A stretch of 64,000 nucleotides of DNA from Lapidilactobacillus dextrinicus DSM 20335 (GCF_001436095.1 NZ_AYYK01000025.1:32224-96223); one strand, 5' to 3'; numbered from the stretch's first letter, positions 45,768-55,765 are shown. The notes: generated by a model from the sequence alone, not told the origin. Translations and numbers: made by a program.

Positions 45768-46568
45768 CTACTCTAAAAACGGCTGATCTGGGGTAATCTG
45801 GATTAATTCAATTTTGCGAGCAGCGTTTTTGGTTGATGAAAAATCAATCACGCAACCATTAAGCTGACCACGACCAGATAAAGGTGTTTCAAAACGAACT
45901 GGGCGGTGATTCAAGAAACGTTCAATCACTCTTTCTTTACGCATACCTAAAATCTCATCGTAAGGACCGGTCATACCAACATCTGTTAAATAAGCTGTTC
46001 CCTTAGGTAAAATCTTGGCATCATTTGTTTGAACATGGGTATGGGTACCGACGACCGCCGTAACGCGACCGTCAACATAATAACCCATCGCTTCTTTTTC
46101 ACTGGTTGTCTCCGCATGAAAATCTAAGAAAATATAATCACATTGAGCTTGAATCTCAGCTAAAATCTCATCAACTTTGGCAAAAGGATCATCAATACTA
46201 TCAAGAAAGACACGTCCTTGCAAGTTAATCACCCCAACGGTGGTTTGATTAACTTTAGTCAACACGTACCCTTTGCCTGGTGTATGTTGTGCAGGAAAAT
46301 TAGCTGGGCGAATTAACTTATTAGCATCGTCAATAAATTCGTAAATATCGTCTTTATCAAACGTATGGTTCCCCATGGTCACCACATCAGCACCAGCTGT
46401 TAAAATAGTTTTATACAACGACTTAGTAATGCCCTTACCCATTGCAATATTCTCACCGTTGACGATGGTTAATTGTGGCCGATACTTAGCCTTTAACTTT
46501 GGTAAATAAGTGGTTAATGTTTCTTGACCAATCGGTCCCATAACATCGCCAATAAAAATAATTCGCAT
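45768..46568 (-). CDS. ymdB: Metallophosphoesterase YmdB (2',3'-cyclic nucleotide phosphodiesterase)
   Basis: A 266-residue calcineurin-like phosphoesterase of the TIGR00282 family. Metal-binding motifs are [35 protein letters not shown] and [10 protein letters not shown]. In B. subtilis YmdB hydrolyses 2',3'-cAMP and affects RNase Y-dependent gene expression, biofilm and motility. It is first in ymdB-mutS-mutL; the pairing with mutS is common in lactobacilli, though in Bacillus it follows rny. Confidence 0.93.
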   Translation of the reverse strand: MRIIFIGDVMGPIGQETLTTYLPKLKAKYRPQLTIVNGENIAMGKGITKSLYKTILTAGADVVTMGNHTFDKDDIYEFIDDANKLIRPANFPAQHTPGKGYVLTKVNQTTVGVINLQGRVFLDSIDDPFAKVDEILAEIQAQCDYIFLDFHAETTSEKEAMGYYVDGRVTAVVGTHTHVQTNDAKILPKGTAYLTDVGMTGPYDEILGMRKERVIERFLNHRPVRFETPLSGRGQLNGCVIDFSSTKNAARKIELIQITPDQPFLE

Positions 46569-46707
46569 GATCTACCCCTTTTCATTTAGTCATATTTTAG
46601 CATAAGTCCGGTTTTATTTCAGTAAGCCATCATGGCAATCAGCCTTAGTTCAACTTGATGATAAATAGTTTGCTATAATGAACATAAAAATGTCCGTAGG
46701 TGAAGTT

Positions 46708-47361
46708 ATGAAACGACAACATCAGTTTTTAGGGAGTTTAATTATTCTATGCTATGCTAGCTTTGCTGTTTTTTATTGGGGTGTAACCAGTCAAGCAGCC
46801 TGGATTCATCAATACGATAAGACAATCTATCATTGGCTTAAGCCATTGCATCCTAACAGCACACCTTTCTTTACACTTTATACCAAAATCGGTAATCCGC
46901 TAATCATTTCAATGATCACACTAGCAATAGTCTTGATTTTGATATTCGTCAGGCACTGGCGTTGGAGTGTTTTTCTTGCCATTAATATGGTGATTGGTAA
47001 TTTGATTAATCATTTTGTTAAAAGTATTGTTCAACGGCCACGGCCTTCATTGCCTCATCTCGTTGTTGAAACTGGTTATAGTTTTCCTAGTGGTCACGCA
47101 ACAGCGGCCGTGATGTTCTTTGGTAGTTTAATTCTGATTGGTCACTTTTTGATTAAGAAAAAGTCCTGGCATCATTTATGGATTGGCATCATGTTGATCA
47201 TGCTCTTACTATTAGGGATTAGTCGCCTGTACGTCCAAGTACATTATCCAAGTGACGTTACAGCCGGTTTCTTACTAGCATTAGGGAACTTAACCATTCT
47301 TTGGTTAATCGCAGCTAAAACGTATTTAAAGCCTGAGATAAGACAGTCTAATTTACAGTAA
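46708..47361 (+). CDS. PAP2-family membrane phosphatase
   Basis: A 217-residue integral membrane phosphatase with about six hydrophobic segments and the three PAP2 motifs: KSIVQRPRP, PSGHATAAV and SRLYVQVHYPSD, the last two giving the catalytic histidines on the outer face. Possible substrates are phosphatidic acid, phosphatidylglycerol phosphate or undecaprenyl pyrophosphate; sequence alone does not decide. The frame opens at 46678, but the ATG at 46708 has AGGTGA six bases upstream and 46678 lies in the promoter region. It is convergent with the MFS gene across a bidirectional terminator. Confidence 0.88.
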   Translation: MKRQHQFLGSLIILCYASFAVFYWGVTSQAAWIHQYDKTIYHWLKPLHPNSTPFFTLYTKIGNPLIISMITLAIVLILIFVRHWRWSVFLAINMVIGNLINHFVKSIVQRPRPSLPHLVVETGYSFPSGHATAAVMFFGSLILIGHFLIKKKSWHHLWIGIMLIMLLLLGISRLYVQVHYPSDVTAGFLLALGNLTILWLIAAKTYLKPEIRQSNLQ

Positions 47362-47410
47362 ACAATAGAACCTCCTCTGAATTAAAAAATTCAGAGGAGG
47401 TTCTATTGTT
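47361..47410. terminator. Bidirectional terminator between PAP2 and MFS genes
   Basis: Perfect 23-bp inverted repeat (47361-47383 with 47388-47410) with an AAAA loop. It starts on the last base of the PAP2 stop and ends six bases before the MFS stop. Confidence 0.93.
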
Positions 47411-47415
47411 TAAAC

Positions 47416-48885
47416 TTAATGTGTAGTCTTTTGAGCTTGTCGTCCTGACCAGAAGTTAACAATTAAGGCAATAACCGTTAGTAACATACCCACCCAATAA
47501 ACGCCATGCATGGCGTTTAATAGGACTGCGCGTAATTCTGGTAAGAGATCAGCAGAGATTTGTTTAGCTGTCTCTGGATTAATCAATTGATTTAACATTG
47601 AAAGTTTCATTCGTGGATCGCTCTTAATACCACTAGCAAATAAGGCATTTTGGATGACACCAAAAGTTGACATCATAATTGTTTGACCAAGGGTTCTAGA
47701 TAATGTATTAAGCGAAGTGGCAACACCTAGCTCATCTTCAGCCACAACATTTTGTACCGTCACCGTAGTCGTGGTAATCGTAATCCCAAAACCAGTTCCT
47801 AAAAGAGCAGCAACCAATAAGAAAACATAGAATTGGGTTCCCATTGGTAAGAAGCCCAGAATCGAAATCCCAATTAAAATAATCGTTAAGCTACCCATGA
47901 TGATTTGTGGTGCGGTCCGTTTCAAAATTAATTTACCAGCCAAAAATGAACCTAAAATCCACATGACCGAACTTGGCGTAACGGCAAAACCACCCATTGA
48001 GGCAGGCAAGCCTAAAATACCTTGCATCCACATTGGAATGTAAACTTCAAAACCAATTAAAACGCCACTGACCAGTGCTGCGACTAAATTTTGGCCTAAG
48101 AATAAATGATTTTTAAATAATTGTAGTGGAATTAACGGATCTTTAGCACGTTTTTCACAGCGAATAAATAACCAAGCAGCAACAACCGCAATTAACAGCC
48201 GAACACCATTAACTAGTAAATTCGAGTCAGTACCAATACTTTGGGCCAGTAACATTAAGGATAATAAGACAACACTTAAAGTTGCCGCGCCACCATAATC
48301 GATTGGTGCCTTTTCAGCTTGACGATCTTCATGAAAGAAGAATATGACTAATAGTAACGTGATCAAGCCAACAGGCACATTGATAAAGAAGATCCAGTGC
48401 CAAGATAAATGTTGAACGATATAACCACCCAACAATGGTGCAATGATTGAAGCAATTCCCCAAGCCGAACCATTTAAGCCCAACACTTTAGCCCGTTTTT
48501 CAAAGGGATAAATATCGGCAATCATTGTAAACGTCATTGGTTGAATCGCACCAGCGCCAATTCCCTGCAATGCCCGTGCTAAAATTAATGTCAACATTGA
48601 GTCAGATAAGCCAGCTAAACTCGAACCAATTAAAAAGATAACAATCCCGACGATAAAGATTGGCTTACGACCCACACGATCTGATAATTTCCCATAAATT
48701 GGCGTAGCAATTGATGATGTTAATAAATAAATTGAAAAGACCCAATTCATTAACGAAATGCCGTGTAGACTACCAATAATTGTTGGCATAGCCGTGGAAA
48801 CGATTGTTCCCTCAATAGCTGTCATAAAGGTGGCTACAAAAATTGCAATTGTAACTAAGACTAAATTTGTTTGTTTCTTCTTCAT
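47416..48885 (-). CDS. MFS transporter, DHA2/EmrB-QacA family (14 TM)
   Basis: A 489-residue permease with about 14 hydrophobic segments. The DHA2 motif is near the start (FVATFMTAIEGTIVSTAMPT), the motif A loop is GKLSDRVGRKPIF and the antiporter motif C region is GIASIIAPLLGGYIVQ. It should export drugs or metabolites in exchange for protons; substrates are not predictable. No TetR-like regulator gene is adjacent. Confidence 0.9.
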   Translation of the reverse strand: MKKKQTNLVLVTIAIFVATFMTAIEGTIVSTAMPTIIGSLHGISLMNWVFSIYLLTSSIATPIYGKLSDRVGRKPIFIVGIVIFLIGSSLAGLSDSMLTLILARALQGIGAGAIQPMTFTMIADIYPFEKRAKVLGLNGSAWGIASIIAPLLGGYIVQHLSWHWIFFINVPVGLITLLLVIFFFHEDRQAEKAPIDYGGAATLSVVLLSLMLLAQSIGTDSNLLVNGVRLLIAVVAAWLFIRCEKRAKDPLIPLQLFKNHLFLGQNLVAALVSGVLIGFEVYIPMWMQGILGLPASMGGFAVTPSSVMWILGSFLAGKLILKRTAPQIIMGSLTIILIGISILGFLPMGTQFYVFLLVAALLGTGFGITITTTTVTVQNVVAEDELGVATSLNTLSRTLGQTIMMSTFGVIQNALFASGIKSDPRMKLSMLNQLINPETAKQISADLLPELRAVLLNAMHGVYWVGMLLTVIALIVNFWSGRQAQKTTH

Positions 48886-49014
48886 AATGACCTCAATTCA
48901 AAATAATAGGCAATTCTAACATCGCCTGCCCAATAAAAATTCAATAACTAGGCCTAAAAAAAGATCCAATTGGAATACATCCAATCGGATCGCCTCTTAA
49001 GTCACTCGGAGCAA

Positions 49015-50211
49015 TTACTTAAGAAAATTCTGTAAAGCTTGCACTTTATCAGTCATTTCCCAAGGTAATGCCACATCTGTACGTCCAAAATGGCCATAAG
49101 CAGCAATTTGCTTATAAATTGGCCGTTGTAAATCTAACATTTTAATAATGCCGGCCGGCCGTAAATCAAAGTTAGCCCGAACAGCAGCAATTAATTCCGT
49201 TTCTGTATAGTCACTGGTTCCAAAAGTATCAATATTAATTGATACCGGTTGTGCTACACCAATAGCATAAGCTAATTGTACTTCACATTTATGTGCTAAA
49301 CCAGCTGCTACAATATTTTTAGCAACGTAACGAGCTGCGTAGCTTGCGGAACGGTCAACTTTTGTCGGATCCTTACCAGAAAACGCACCGCCACCATGAC
49401 GAGCATAGCCACCATAAGTATCGACAATAATCTTGCGACCTGTTAAACCAGAATCGGCGGAAGGTCCCCCGATAACAAAACGACCAGTTGGATTAATTAA
49501 GAACTTGGTCTCAGCATCAACTAGTTCTGCAGGTAAGGTTGGTTTGATAATTTGTTCAATCACATCATTGGCCAAAGTGGTCAAATCAGTTTCAGCATCA
49601 TGTTGTGTACTCAAAACAACAGTATCAATTCGTTGTGGAATCGTACCAGTTGCTTCATCATATTCAACGGTAACTTGGGCTTTTGCATCCGGCCGAAGAT
49701 AAGGTAAAATATTTTCTTTACGCAACTTAGCTGTACGTCGCATTAAAGCATGTGCTAAAGAAATAGGCAGCGGCATTAGTTCAGGTGTTTCGTCAACAGC
49801 AAAACCAAACATCATACCTTGATCGCCAGCACCAATTTGATCAAGCGGATCAATAGAAGCCTCTGAGCGTGCTTCTATGGCATCATTAACACCTTGAGCA
49901 ATATCTGGTGACTGTTCATCTAAAGCGACTAAAACAGCGCAATTATGGCCGTCAAAGCCATACTCGCTACGATCATAGCCTGCATCAATAATTGTTTGTC
50001 GGGCAATCGCTTGAATATCCACATAAGCTGTCGTGGTGATTTCACCGACAATTAATACTAATCCAGTTGTCACGGTTGTCTCACAGGCAACCCGTGCCTT
50101 TGGATCTTGTGTTAAAATTGCATCCAAGATTGCATCAGAAATTTGATCAGCAATTTTATCTGGATGACCTTCAGAAACGGATTCTGAAGTAAAAAGATGA
50201 CGATTTTTCAT
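49015..50211 (-). CDS. metK: S-adenosylmethionine synthetase
   Basis: A 398-residue enzyme that makes SAM from methionine and ATP. Signatures are [38 protein letters not shown] and [17 protein letters not shown]. It is a single-gene transcript with an SMK-box riboswitch whose 3' end overlaps the ribosome-binding site (GGGG, plus 50218-50221), so SAM should block its translation. Confidence 0.98.
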   Translation of the reverse strand: MKNRHLFTSESVSEGHPDKIADQISDAILDAILTQDPKARVACETTVTTGLVLIVGEITTTAYVDIQAIARQTIIDAGYDRSEYGFDGHNCAVLVALDEQSPDIAQGVNDAIEARSEASIDPLDQIGAGDQGMMFGFAVDETPELMPLPISLAHALMRRTAKLRKENILPYLRPDAKAQVTVEYDEATGTIPQRIDTVVLSTQHDAETDLTTLANDVIEQIIKPTLPAELVDAETKFLINPTGRFVIGGPSADSGLTGRKIIVDTYGGYARHGGGAFSGKDPTKVDRSASYAARYVAKNIVAAGLAHKCEVQLAYAIGVAQPVSINIDTFGTSDYTETELIAAVRANFDLRPAGIIKMLDLQRPIYKQIAAYGHFGRTDVALPWEMTDKVQALQNFLK

Positions 50212-50216
50212 ATTTT

Positions 50217-50272
50217 TCCCCTTTCAGGTTACAAGGCAGCTCCATTTCTGGACCCCATCGGAAATGTAACTA
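50217..50272 (-). promoter_or_regulatory. SMK-box (SAM-III) riboswitch of metK
   Basis: On the minus strand the leader reads GTTACA, then CATTTC...GAAATG (a local stem), then GGAGCTGCCTTGTAACC, followed by AGGGG and the metK ATG. GTTACA at the start pairs with TGTAAC near the end. This arrangement, with the conserved AAATGGAGCTGCCTTGTAAC core directly before the ribosome-binding site of metK, is that of the SMK box known from Lactobacillales, which sequesters the ribosome-binding site when SAM is bound. Confidence 0.9.
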
Positions 50273-50446
50273 AGTAAGTTTAGCATATCCATTACTTTAA
50301 TTAAAGCCAATCATTCAATAATCTGGTAAATTAGCGACAACAACCCCTTAAATATTTAATTTATTGATTGAACATGAATAATTTTACGAATTGACCTTGC
50401 ACGCCAAAAATATTACGATTAGTAGCATAGTCTGGAGGTTATCGAC

Positions 50447-51127
50447 TTGAATAAACACACAACCAAAACCATTGATTTCTTGATTTTAAGAATTGTCATT
50501 GAATTAATTGGCATTATTTTACTGCCGTTTCTGATTAATCGTAGCTTTAAACCAATTGCACCACTTGATTTTATGATCGTTAGCTTGTTTGCCTTAATTT
50601 ATGTCTTCAGTATTGAGGCAACAGATTTTTGGCCAACTCCACGAATGATCTATCACGTCTTGTTGCTAATACCAATTTTATTATTACTTTGGAAAAAAAT
50701 GTTCATTATCGCCTTGTTGTTATTAATGCAATATATCATTTATTTAATGACCGACCGCACACCAAAGTTAAACGATAAAATAACGCAAGTATTAGAGCAA
50801 GGCGTGATCCCGTTATTTTTAACCATCACTATCTTAGATACAGTCGTGGAATCCATGACCGTTAAGGAAGTTTTGCTAATTGGTGTCCTTTACCTCGTCA
50901 AAATTATCTTTAGCTTACCAATTAGGAACTTTCTAGATTTTTTATGGCCGTTTATTGGTATTGTTGCAGTCATCTTACTTAGTTCCGGTCATATTATAAG
51001 TTTTCCAGCGACTGTGATCATGATTATTCTTTTATTAATTAGCACCGTTGCCTATCCCAAACGCCGCAATTTAAATCAATTTCCAACATTACTATTGATC
51101 GTCTTGTCCTTAGTTAGTTTGATTTAA
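50447..51127 (+). CDS. Multi-pass membrane protein of unknown function
   Basis: I do not recognise the family. The 226-residue protein has about seven hydrophobic segments (FLILRIVIELIGIILLPFLI, PLDFMIVSLFALIYVF, IYHVLLLIPILLLL, MFIIALLLLMQYIIYL, FLDFLWPFIGIVAVILL and two more) with short basic loops (LTDRTPKLNDK). No enzyme or transporter motif is visible. The start is TTG at 50447 with GGAGGT seven bases upstream. It is a single-gene transcript ending in the hairpin at 51135. Confidence 0.7.
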   Translation: MNKHTTKTIDFLILRIVIELIGIILLPFLINRSFKPIAPLDFMIVSLFALIYVFSIEATDFWPTPRMIYHVLLLIPILLLLWKKMFIIALLLLMQYIIYLMTDRTPKLNDKITQVLEQGVIPLFLTITILDTVVESMTVKEVLLIGVLYLVKIIFSLPIRNFLDFLWPFIGIVAVILLSSGHIISFPATVIMIILLLISTVAYPKRRNLNQFPTLLLIVLSLVSLI

Positions 51128-51134
51128 CAGCTTA

Positions 51135-51167
51135 AAAAGCAGCAGACAATAATTGTCTGCTGCTTTT
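51135..51167 (+). terminator. Intrinsic terminator of the 226-residue membrane protein gene
   Basis: AAAAGCAGCAGACAA pairs with TTGTCTGCTGCTTTT, ATTTT tail. Confidence 0.88.
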
Positions 51168-51192
51168 ATTTATCATAACGATCAGAATATAA

Positions 51193-51232
51193 AAAAACGG
51201 ATGACTAATCTAAAGATTAATCATCCGTTTTT
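51193..51232 (-). terminator. Terminator of the tRNA-Glu/tRNA-Val transcript
   Basis: AAAAACGGATGA pairs with TCATCCGTTTTT, with a further imperfect inner stem; T-run on the minus strand just after tRNA-Val. Confidence 0.85.
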
Positions 51233-51238
51233 AAATGA

Positions 51239-51311
51239 TGGAGGTTACAGGGCTCGAACCTGTGACCCTCTGCTTGTAAGGCAGATGCTCTCCCAGCTGA
51301 GCTAAACCTCC
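51239..51311 (-). tRNA. tRNA-Val (anticodon TAC)
   Basis: 73-nt cloverleaf: acceptor GGAGGTT/AACCTCC, discriminator A, anticodon arm CTGCC-TTACAAG-region with TAC, T-arm GGTTCGAGCCC. No CCA encoded. Confidence 0.95.
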
Positions 51312-51313
51312 AA

Positions 51314-51385
51314 TGACCCGTACGGGATTTGAACCCATGTTACCGCCGTGAAAGGGCAGTGTCTTAACCACTTGACCAACGGGCC
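51314..51385 (-). tRNA. tRNA-Glu (anticodon TTC), copy 1
   Basis: 72-nt cloverleaf: acceptor GGCCCGT/ACGGGTC, anticodon loop CTTTCAC with TTC, T-arm GGTTCAAATCC, discriminator A. Two bases upstream of tRNA-Val in the transcript. The visible part of the second copy at the window end is identical. Confidence 0.95.
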
Positions 51386-51464
51386 ATCGTATCAGCAATA
51401 ATAAGTATATAAAATAATGCTTTATTGGTCAATAGTTTTATTTAATTTTTTTGCAAAATATTGC

Positions 51465-52577
51465 CTAGTTATCTGACTGCGAAAAAACCGTAAAGTTCTG
51501 TTCTGTCATGGGGTGATCAAAGTTAAACCCATAAGCAGCGTTTAACGTATTTTGACGAGTTGTTTCGTTACTAACTGTCTCTTTAGCTAATCCTAATTCA
51601 GATCGAATATTATCAGAAACACGTTGTAATTCTGTTGTAGATGCAACTTGAATGGAAGCTGATCCCCACCAACCACTAATACCTTGTAAATGATCGCTCT
51701 TTATCTTTTTGGCAGCACCGCGATAATCTTTAAAAATAGCCACCATTTGGTCAAAAGTTAAATTCGTGGTCACGTTATTAGAAATTGAATCTAAAAAGGA
51801 CTGGAAATTAGTCAGTGTGCCTGTTGATACCGCTGACTTGATAATCGCTTCAATAATTTGTCGTTGTCTTGCTTGGCGCCCGTAATCCCCTTGCGGATCC
51901 TCGTGGCGCATCCGTGAATAGGCCAACGCAGCCTTACCATTTAAATGAATCTTTTTACCCTTAGTGAAGTGATAACCACCATATGAAAAAGTTAAGGTAG
52001 GCGTTACATCTACACCTCCGACTGCCTTAACAATTTCTTCCAAGCCGCCCATGTTAACACTAACATAATTCGTTAATGGCACATTAACCAACTTGGAAAC
52101 AGAGTTTAACGCCATTTTTGCGCCCCCAATATCATAGGCCGCATTAATTTTACGGAAATTATACGAAGAGGTTCCAACCATTTGAGCCATTGTATCACGC
52201 GGAATACTGGTCATTGTCGTACGCTTAGTCTTAGGATTAACCGTAACAATGATGATCGTATCTGAATTGCCATTAACTTCAGTCCGCCCCTCAGCACCAG
52301 TATCAGTCCCCAATAACAAAATTGAGATTGGATCTTGACTGGCAACCTTTGAGGTTAAAGCCGCCTCGTTTACTTTATTAACTGAGGAATAAGTTTTTTC
52401 GGCGGCTGACTTGGTTTGCTGATATAGATGCAGGCCATAAGCACCTAACGCCAATAGTAGCGCTAAAATAATCAAGCCTACGATTTTAAAGACTGGTTTC
52501 TTTTTATGACGTCGTTTTTTAGGTAGATAATTGGTCGCTTGATCCTGAGGTTGTTCAGTTTGCGAATGTTTCGACAT
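51465..52577 (-). CDS. LytR-CpsA-Psr (LCP) family cell-wall polymer ligase
   Basis: A 370-residue protein with a basic cytoplasmic tail (PKKRRHKKKP), one membrane anchor (IVGLIILALLLALGAYGLHL, about residues 32-51) and an extracellular LCP domain with ISILLLGTDTG, DTIIIVTVNPKTKRTTM, SIPRDTMAQM and AYSRMRHEDPQGDYGRQARQ. LCP enzymes attach teichoic acids or capsular polysaccharides to peptidoglycan. AAGGAG precedes the ATG. It is a single gene between smpB and the tRNA pair, with no clear terminator of its own. Confidence 0.92.
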   Translation of the reverse strand: MSKHSQTEQPQDQATNYLPKKRRHKKKPVFKIVGLIILALLLALGAYGLHLYQQTKSAAEKTYSSVNKVNEAALTSKVASQDPISILLLGTDTGAEGRTEVNGNSDTIIIVTVNPKTKRTTMTSIPRDTMAQMVGTSSYNFRKINAAYDIGGAKMALNSVSKLVNVPLTNYVSVNMGGLEEIVKAVGGVDVTPTLTFSYGGYHFTKGKKIHLNGKAALAYSRMRHEDPQGDYGRQARQRQIIEAIIKSAVSTGTLTNFQSFLDSISNNVTTNLTFDQMVAIFKDYRGAAKKIKSDHLQGISGWWGSASIQVASTTELQRVSDNIRSELGLAKETVSNETTRQNTLNAAYGFNFDHPMTEQNFTVFSQSDN

Positions 52578-52683
52578 AAATACTCCTTGAAGTTAAATAA
52601 TAGTCATTTTCGAATATCTTAGCACACAATTGTGAATGTTAATCGATAAGATAGTTAATAATTTCTTAATTTTGATCATCTAA

Positions 52684-52718
52684 AAAAGCTATTTCTACAA
52701 TATTGTATAAATAGCTTT
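52684..52718 (-). terminator. Intrinsic terminator of smpB
   Basis: AAAGCTATTT/AAATAGCTTT with an inner TACAAT/ATTGTA stem and T-run on the minus strand. Confidence 0.85.
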
Positions 52719-52724
52719 CTTCAT

Positions 52725-53198
52725 TTAAAAATTATTCTTTAAGACACGCTGCATTTCACGATCTTGTTCACGACGTTTAATTGTTTCTCGCTTATCATAT
52801 TCGTGCTTACCTTTGGCCACACCTAACAACACTTTCGCATAGCCATGTTTCAAATAAGCTTTTAGCGGTACGATAGTTGTTCCCTTGTCCTGAATAATAC
52901 CAGCTAACTTAGCAATTTCTCGTTTGTGTAGTAGTAACTTGCGGTTACGCAAGGGATCTTGATTAAACTGATTGCCCGCATCATAAGGACTAATATGGAC
53001 GTTTTCCAACCATAACTCACCATGGCGTACTTGAGCAAAGCCGTCCTTAAGATTGATTTTACCAGCTCGAACCGATTTGATCTCCGTGCCAGTTAAAACG
53101 ATTCCTGCTTCATATGTTTCAGAAATCGTATAGTCATGTCGAGCCTTGCGATTAGTTGCTACTTGATTTTTAGGTTTTTCTGCATGCTTTTTTGCCAT
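52725..53198 (-). CDS. smpB: SsrA-binding protein SmpB
   Basis: A 157-residue OB-fold protein that binds tmRNA and rescues stalled ribosomes. It shows [38 protein letters not shown] and the basic C-terminal tail [16 protein letters not shown] that enters the ribosomal mRNA channel. It follows rnr by 21 bases; RNase R and SmpB work together in trans-translation. The ssrA gene is not in the window. Confidence 0.97.
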   Translation of the reverse strand: MAKKHAEKPKNQVATNRKARHDYTISETYEAGIVLTGTEIKSVRAGKINLKDGFAQVRHGELWLENVHISPYDAGNQFNQDPLRNRKLLLHKREIAKLAGIIQDKGTTIVPLKAYLKHGYAKVLLGVAKGKHEYDKRETIKRREQDREMQRVLKNNF

Positions 53199-53219
53199 TT
53201 AGATCACCTACTTTATGAG

Positions 53220-55535
53220 TTAACGTTTACGATTTGAACGAGATGAACGATCAGAAGACTTCGTTTGTCGTTGATTTGTCCGCCGTTCATATTTACCATG
53301 ATGTGAACTAGTTCGTGCCTTAGGTCGTGAATTTTCTTGAGGTGCCGGTTCTTGTCCAGCAATGATAAAATCAATCTGACCTTGATCAGGATCAGCCCGA
53401 AGAACTTTAATTTGGATTTCTTGACCAATTTTATAGGTATTATGCGTCTTAGAACCAGTTAAAGTCATTTGTTTCTCATCATATTCATAATAATCATCGC
53501 GCATATTAGAAATATGAATCAAACCTTCAACCGTATTCTCCAATGAGACAAACATTCCAAACTTCGTGACTGAAGCAATAACTCCTTTGAACTCTTGGCC
53601 AACTTTGTCTGTCATATATTGGGCTTTCTTCAAATCATCCACATCGCGTTCAGTATCAATTGAACGACGCTCTTGAGTTGAGGTTTGAATGGCAACTTCT
53701 GGTAATTGTTCAGCCCATTTAGCCTTAACCTTATCACCCATACCTTCTGATGCATAACTATGAATCAAACGGTGAACCATCAAATCTGGATAACGACGAA
53801 TTGGTGAAGTGAAATGAGTATAATATTCAGCACCTAACCCAAAGTGACCTAACTGATCAACTGAATAACGCGCTTGTTTCATACTCCGTAATAACATGGT
53901 TGTCACAACCATCTCCTCAGGGGTACCAACAACCTTAGCCAAAGCTTTTTGTAATTCAATTGGTTTGATGTTATCAGCTTGACCATGACCCACAATTCCA
54001 AAAGCAGAAACGAATTCAAAGAAGCTCTTCACTTTTTCTGCATCAGGTGTTTCATGGACCCGATACAAAAATGGAACATGAAGTTTGTTGAAATGTTCAG
54101 CAACCGTTTCATTAGCTGCTAACATAAATGATTCAATCATACGTTCTGAAGTGCCCCGATCCCGCAAAACAATATCAATTGGCCAACCTTTTTCATCAAC
54201 AACGATCTTAGCTTCAGTCTCTTCAAAATCAATTGCACCACGTTCATGACGACGCTTGAATAAGATTTGATGTAACTCAGCCATATCTTCAAACATTGGT
54301 AAGAAGGTCGCATATTCTTTAGATACTGCTGGATCATGATCTTCAACAATCTTGTTAACATTATTGTAAGTCATTCGGGCATTAGAACGAATAACACTTG
54401 GGAAAATCTCGTGATTAACAACTTCGCCTTTTTGGTTAATTTCCATAATACAACTTAAAGTTAAGCGATTTTCGCCTGGATTTAATGAACAAATGCCATT
54501 TGAAAGACGGAAAGGCAACATCGGAATCACACGATCAGTTAAATAAGTACTGGTACCACGCTCATATGCTTCTGTATCCAGTGGTGAATCTTCCGTAACG
54601 TAATGGCTAACATCGGCAATATGGACACCTAATTTAAAGTTACCATTTGCTAAACGGGTTAAGCCAACGGCATCATCGAAGTCTTTCGAATCATCGCCAT
54701 CAATTGTCACAACAACATCGCTTGTTAAATCACGACGATTTACCCAATCAGTTGGTTGCAATTCATCCGGAGTTGCTTCTGATTGAGCAATGGCATCATC
54801 GGGAAACTCTGTCCGCACACCATGGGAATAGACGATCGACATAATATCGACCCCAGGATCATTCTTGTTGCCTAAAGTCTTAACAGCAATACCTAACATC
54901 CGTGTTGGGAATTCATTACTAGGATATTCTGTAATATCTACTTGAACCATATCACCCATTTGTGGGTGGATACCAGTATCTTTAATATAAACAGGATAGC
55001 TAGCTAATTTTTTGTCATGGCTACGAACATAACCAATCAATCCGGTCTTTTTAATTTGAACATCACTATAAGGCTGGAATTCGCCGACCAAGTCAGTTAC
55101 ACCATGTTCTAAAATCTCAGCAACTTCGCCTTCTGGTCCTTTATCGTTCCAGGGGTTTGCCTTTTTTACAATTTTGACTTTAACCCGATCACCTTGTAAA
55201 GCATGTAAAGTGCTTTGCTTAGGCACAAAAATATCAGGCACTTCTTCTTTGTTATCATCTTCAACTTCAACACGGACGAAGCCAAAGCCTTTATCATTGG
55301 CAGCAAACTTACCAATAACTTCTTCAGTCGTTGGTGTTAATTTATAACGACCGCCATTATTGATCGTAATTAAGTTTTCGCCTTCAAGTGTAGCCAAAAC
55401 TTTGACTAATCGTTTAAAAGCCGTTGCACCTTTTAATTTCATGATGTCATTGATATCTTGAACATCATATTTACGTTCAGGATTATGACGGAAAATCTCT
55501 AAAACTTCTGCAGTTAAATAATCTTTTTGTGTCAT
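53220..55535 (-). CDS. rnr: Ribonuclease R
   Basis: A 771-residue 3'-5' exoribonuclease that degrades structured RNA. An N-terminal winged helix, two cold-shock-like domains (NDKGFGFVRVEVEDD), the RNB catalytic domain with the aspartate cluster GDDSKDFDDAVGLTR, a C-terminal S1 domain (GQEFKGVIASVTKFGMFVSL) and a Lys/Arg/Ser-rich tail are present. GAGGT precedes the ATG. The 5' leader holds a long hairpin. Order secG-rnr-smpB is standard for Firmicutes. Confidence 0.97.
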   Translation of the reverse strand: MTQKDYLTAEVLEIFRHNPERKYDVQDINDIMKLKGATAFKRLVKVLATLEGENLITINNGGRYKLTPTTEEVIGKFAANDKGFGFVRVEVEDDNKEEVPDIFVPKQSTLHALQGDRVKVKIVKKANPWNDKGPEGEVAEILEHGVTDLVGEFQPYSDVQIKKTGLIGYVRSHDKKLASYPVYIKDTGIHPQMGDMVQVDITEYPSNEFPTRMLGIAVKTLGNKNDPGVDIMSIVYSHGVRTEFPDDAIAQSEATPDELQPTDWVNRRDLTSDVVVTIDGDDSKDFDDAVGLTRLANGNFKLGVHIADVSHYVTEDSPLDTEAYERGTSTYLTDRVIPMLPFRLSNGICSLNPGENRLTLSCIMEINQKGEVVNHEIFPSVIRSNARMTYNNVNKIVEDHDPAVSKEYATFLPMFEDMAELHQILFKRRHERGAIDFEETEAKIVVDEKGWPIDIVLRDRGTSERMIESFMLAANETVAEHFNKLHVPFLYRVHETPDAEKVKSFFEFVSAFGIVGHGQADNIKPIELQKALAKVVGTPEEMVVTTMLLRSMKQARYSVDQLGHFGLGAEYYTHFTSPIRRYPDLMVHRLIHSYASEGMGDKVKAKWAEQLPEVAIQTSTQERRSIDTERDVDDLKKAQYMTDKVGQEFKGVIASVTKFGMFVSLENTVEGLIHISNMRDDYYEYDEKQMTLTGSKTHNTYKIGQEIQIKVLRADPDQGQIDFIIAGQEPAPQENSRPKARTSSHHGKYERRTNQRQTKSSDRSSRSNRKR

Positions 55536-55558
55536 TTAATACCTCGCTATTTTTAATT

Positions 55559-55652
55559 CAGTTCCAGTGAAATTTTATTAGACAATATTGCAAAATTCAG
55601 AATGACAAAGCCATTCATGTTTGGCAATATTGTCTAATCTAATTAGAACTGA
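55559..55652. repeat. Long inverted repeat in the rnr leader
   Basis: A perfect 15-bp arm pair (55577-55591 with 55624-55638) encloses an inner GAATG/CATTC hairpin and is itself enclosed by CAGTTC/GAACTG (55559-55564 with 55647-55652). There is no T-run directly after it on the minus strand, and secG already has a terminator at 55728, so it is more likely a regulatory or processing structure in the rnr 5' untranslated region. Confidence 0.6.
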
Positions 55653-55727
55653 TTTTATCATAAATTTTATTGAAGCTATTTGTCAGCCAACACTGCTCAG
55701 TATTTTAAGCAATGTTCTATAAAAAAA

Positions 55728-55747
55728 GCTCCTGCAATTGCAGGAGC
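55728..55747 (-). terminator. Intrinsic terminator of secG
   Basis: GCTCCTGCAATTGCAGGAGC is a perfect palindrome followed on the minus strand by seven T. Confidence 0.9.
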
Positions 55748-55765
55748 AGCGTTTCGCGTTAAGGT

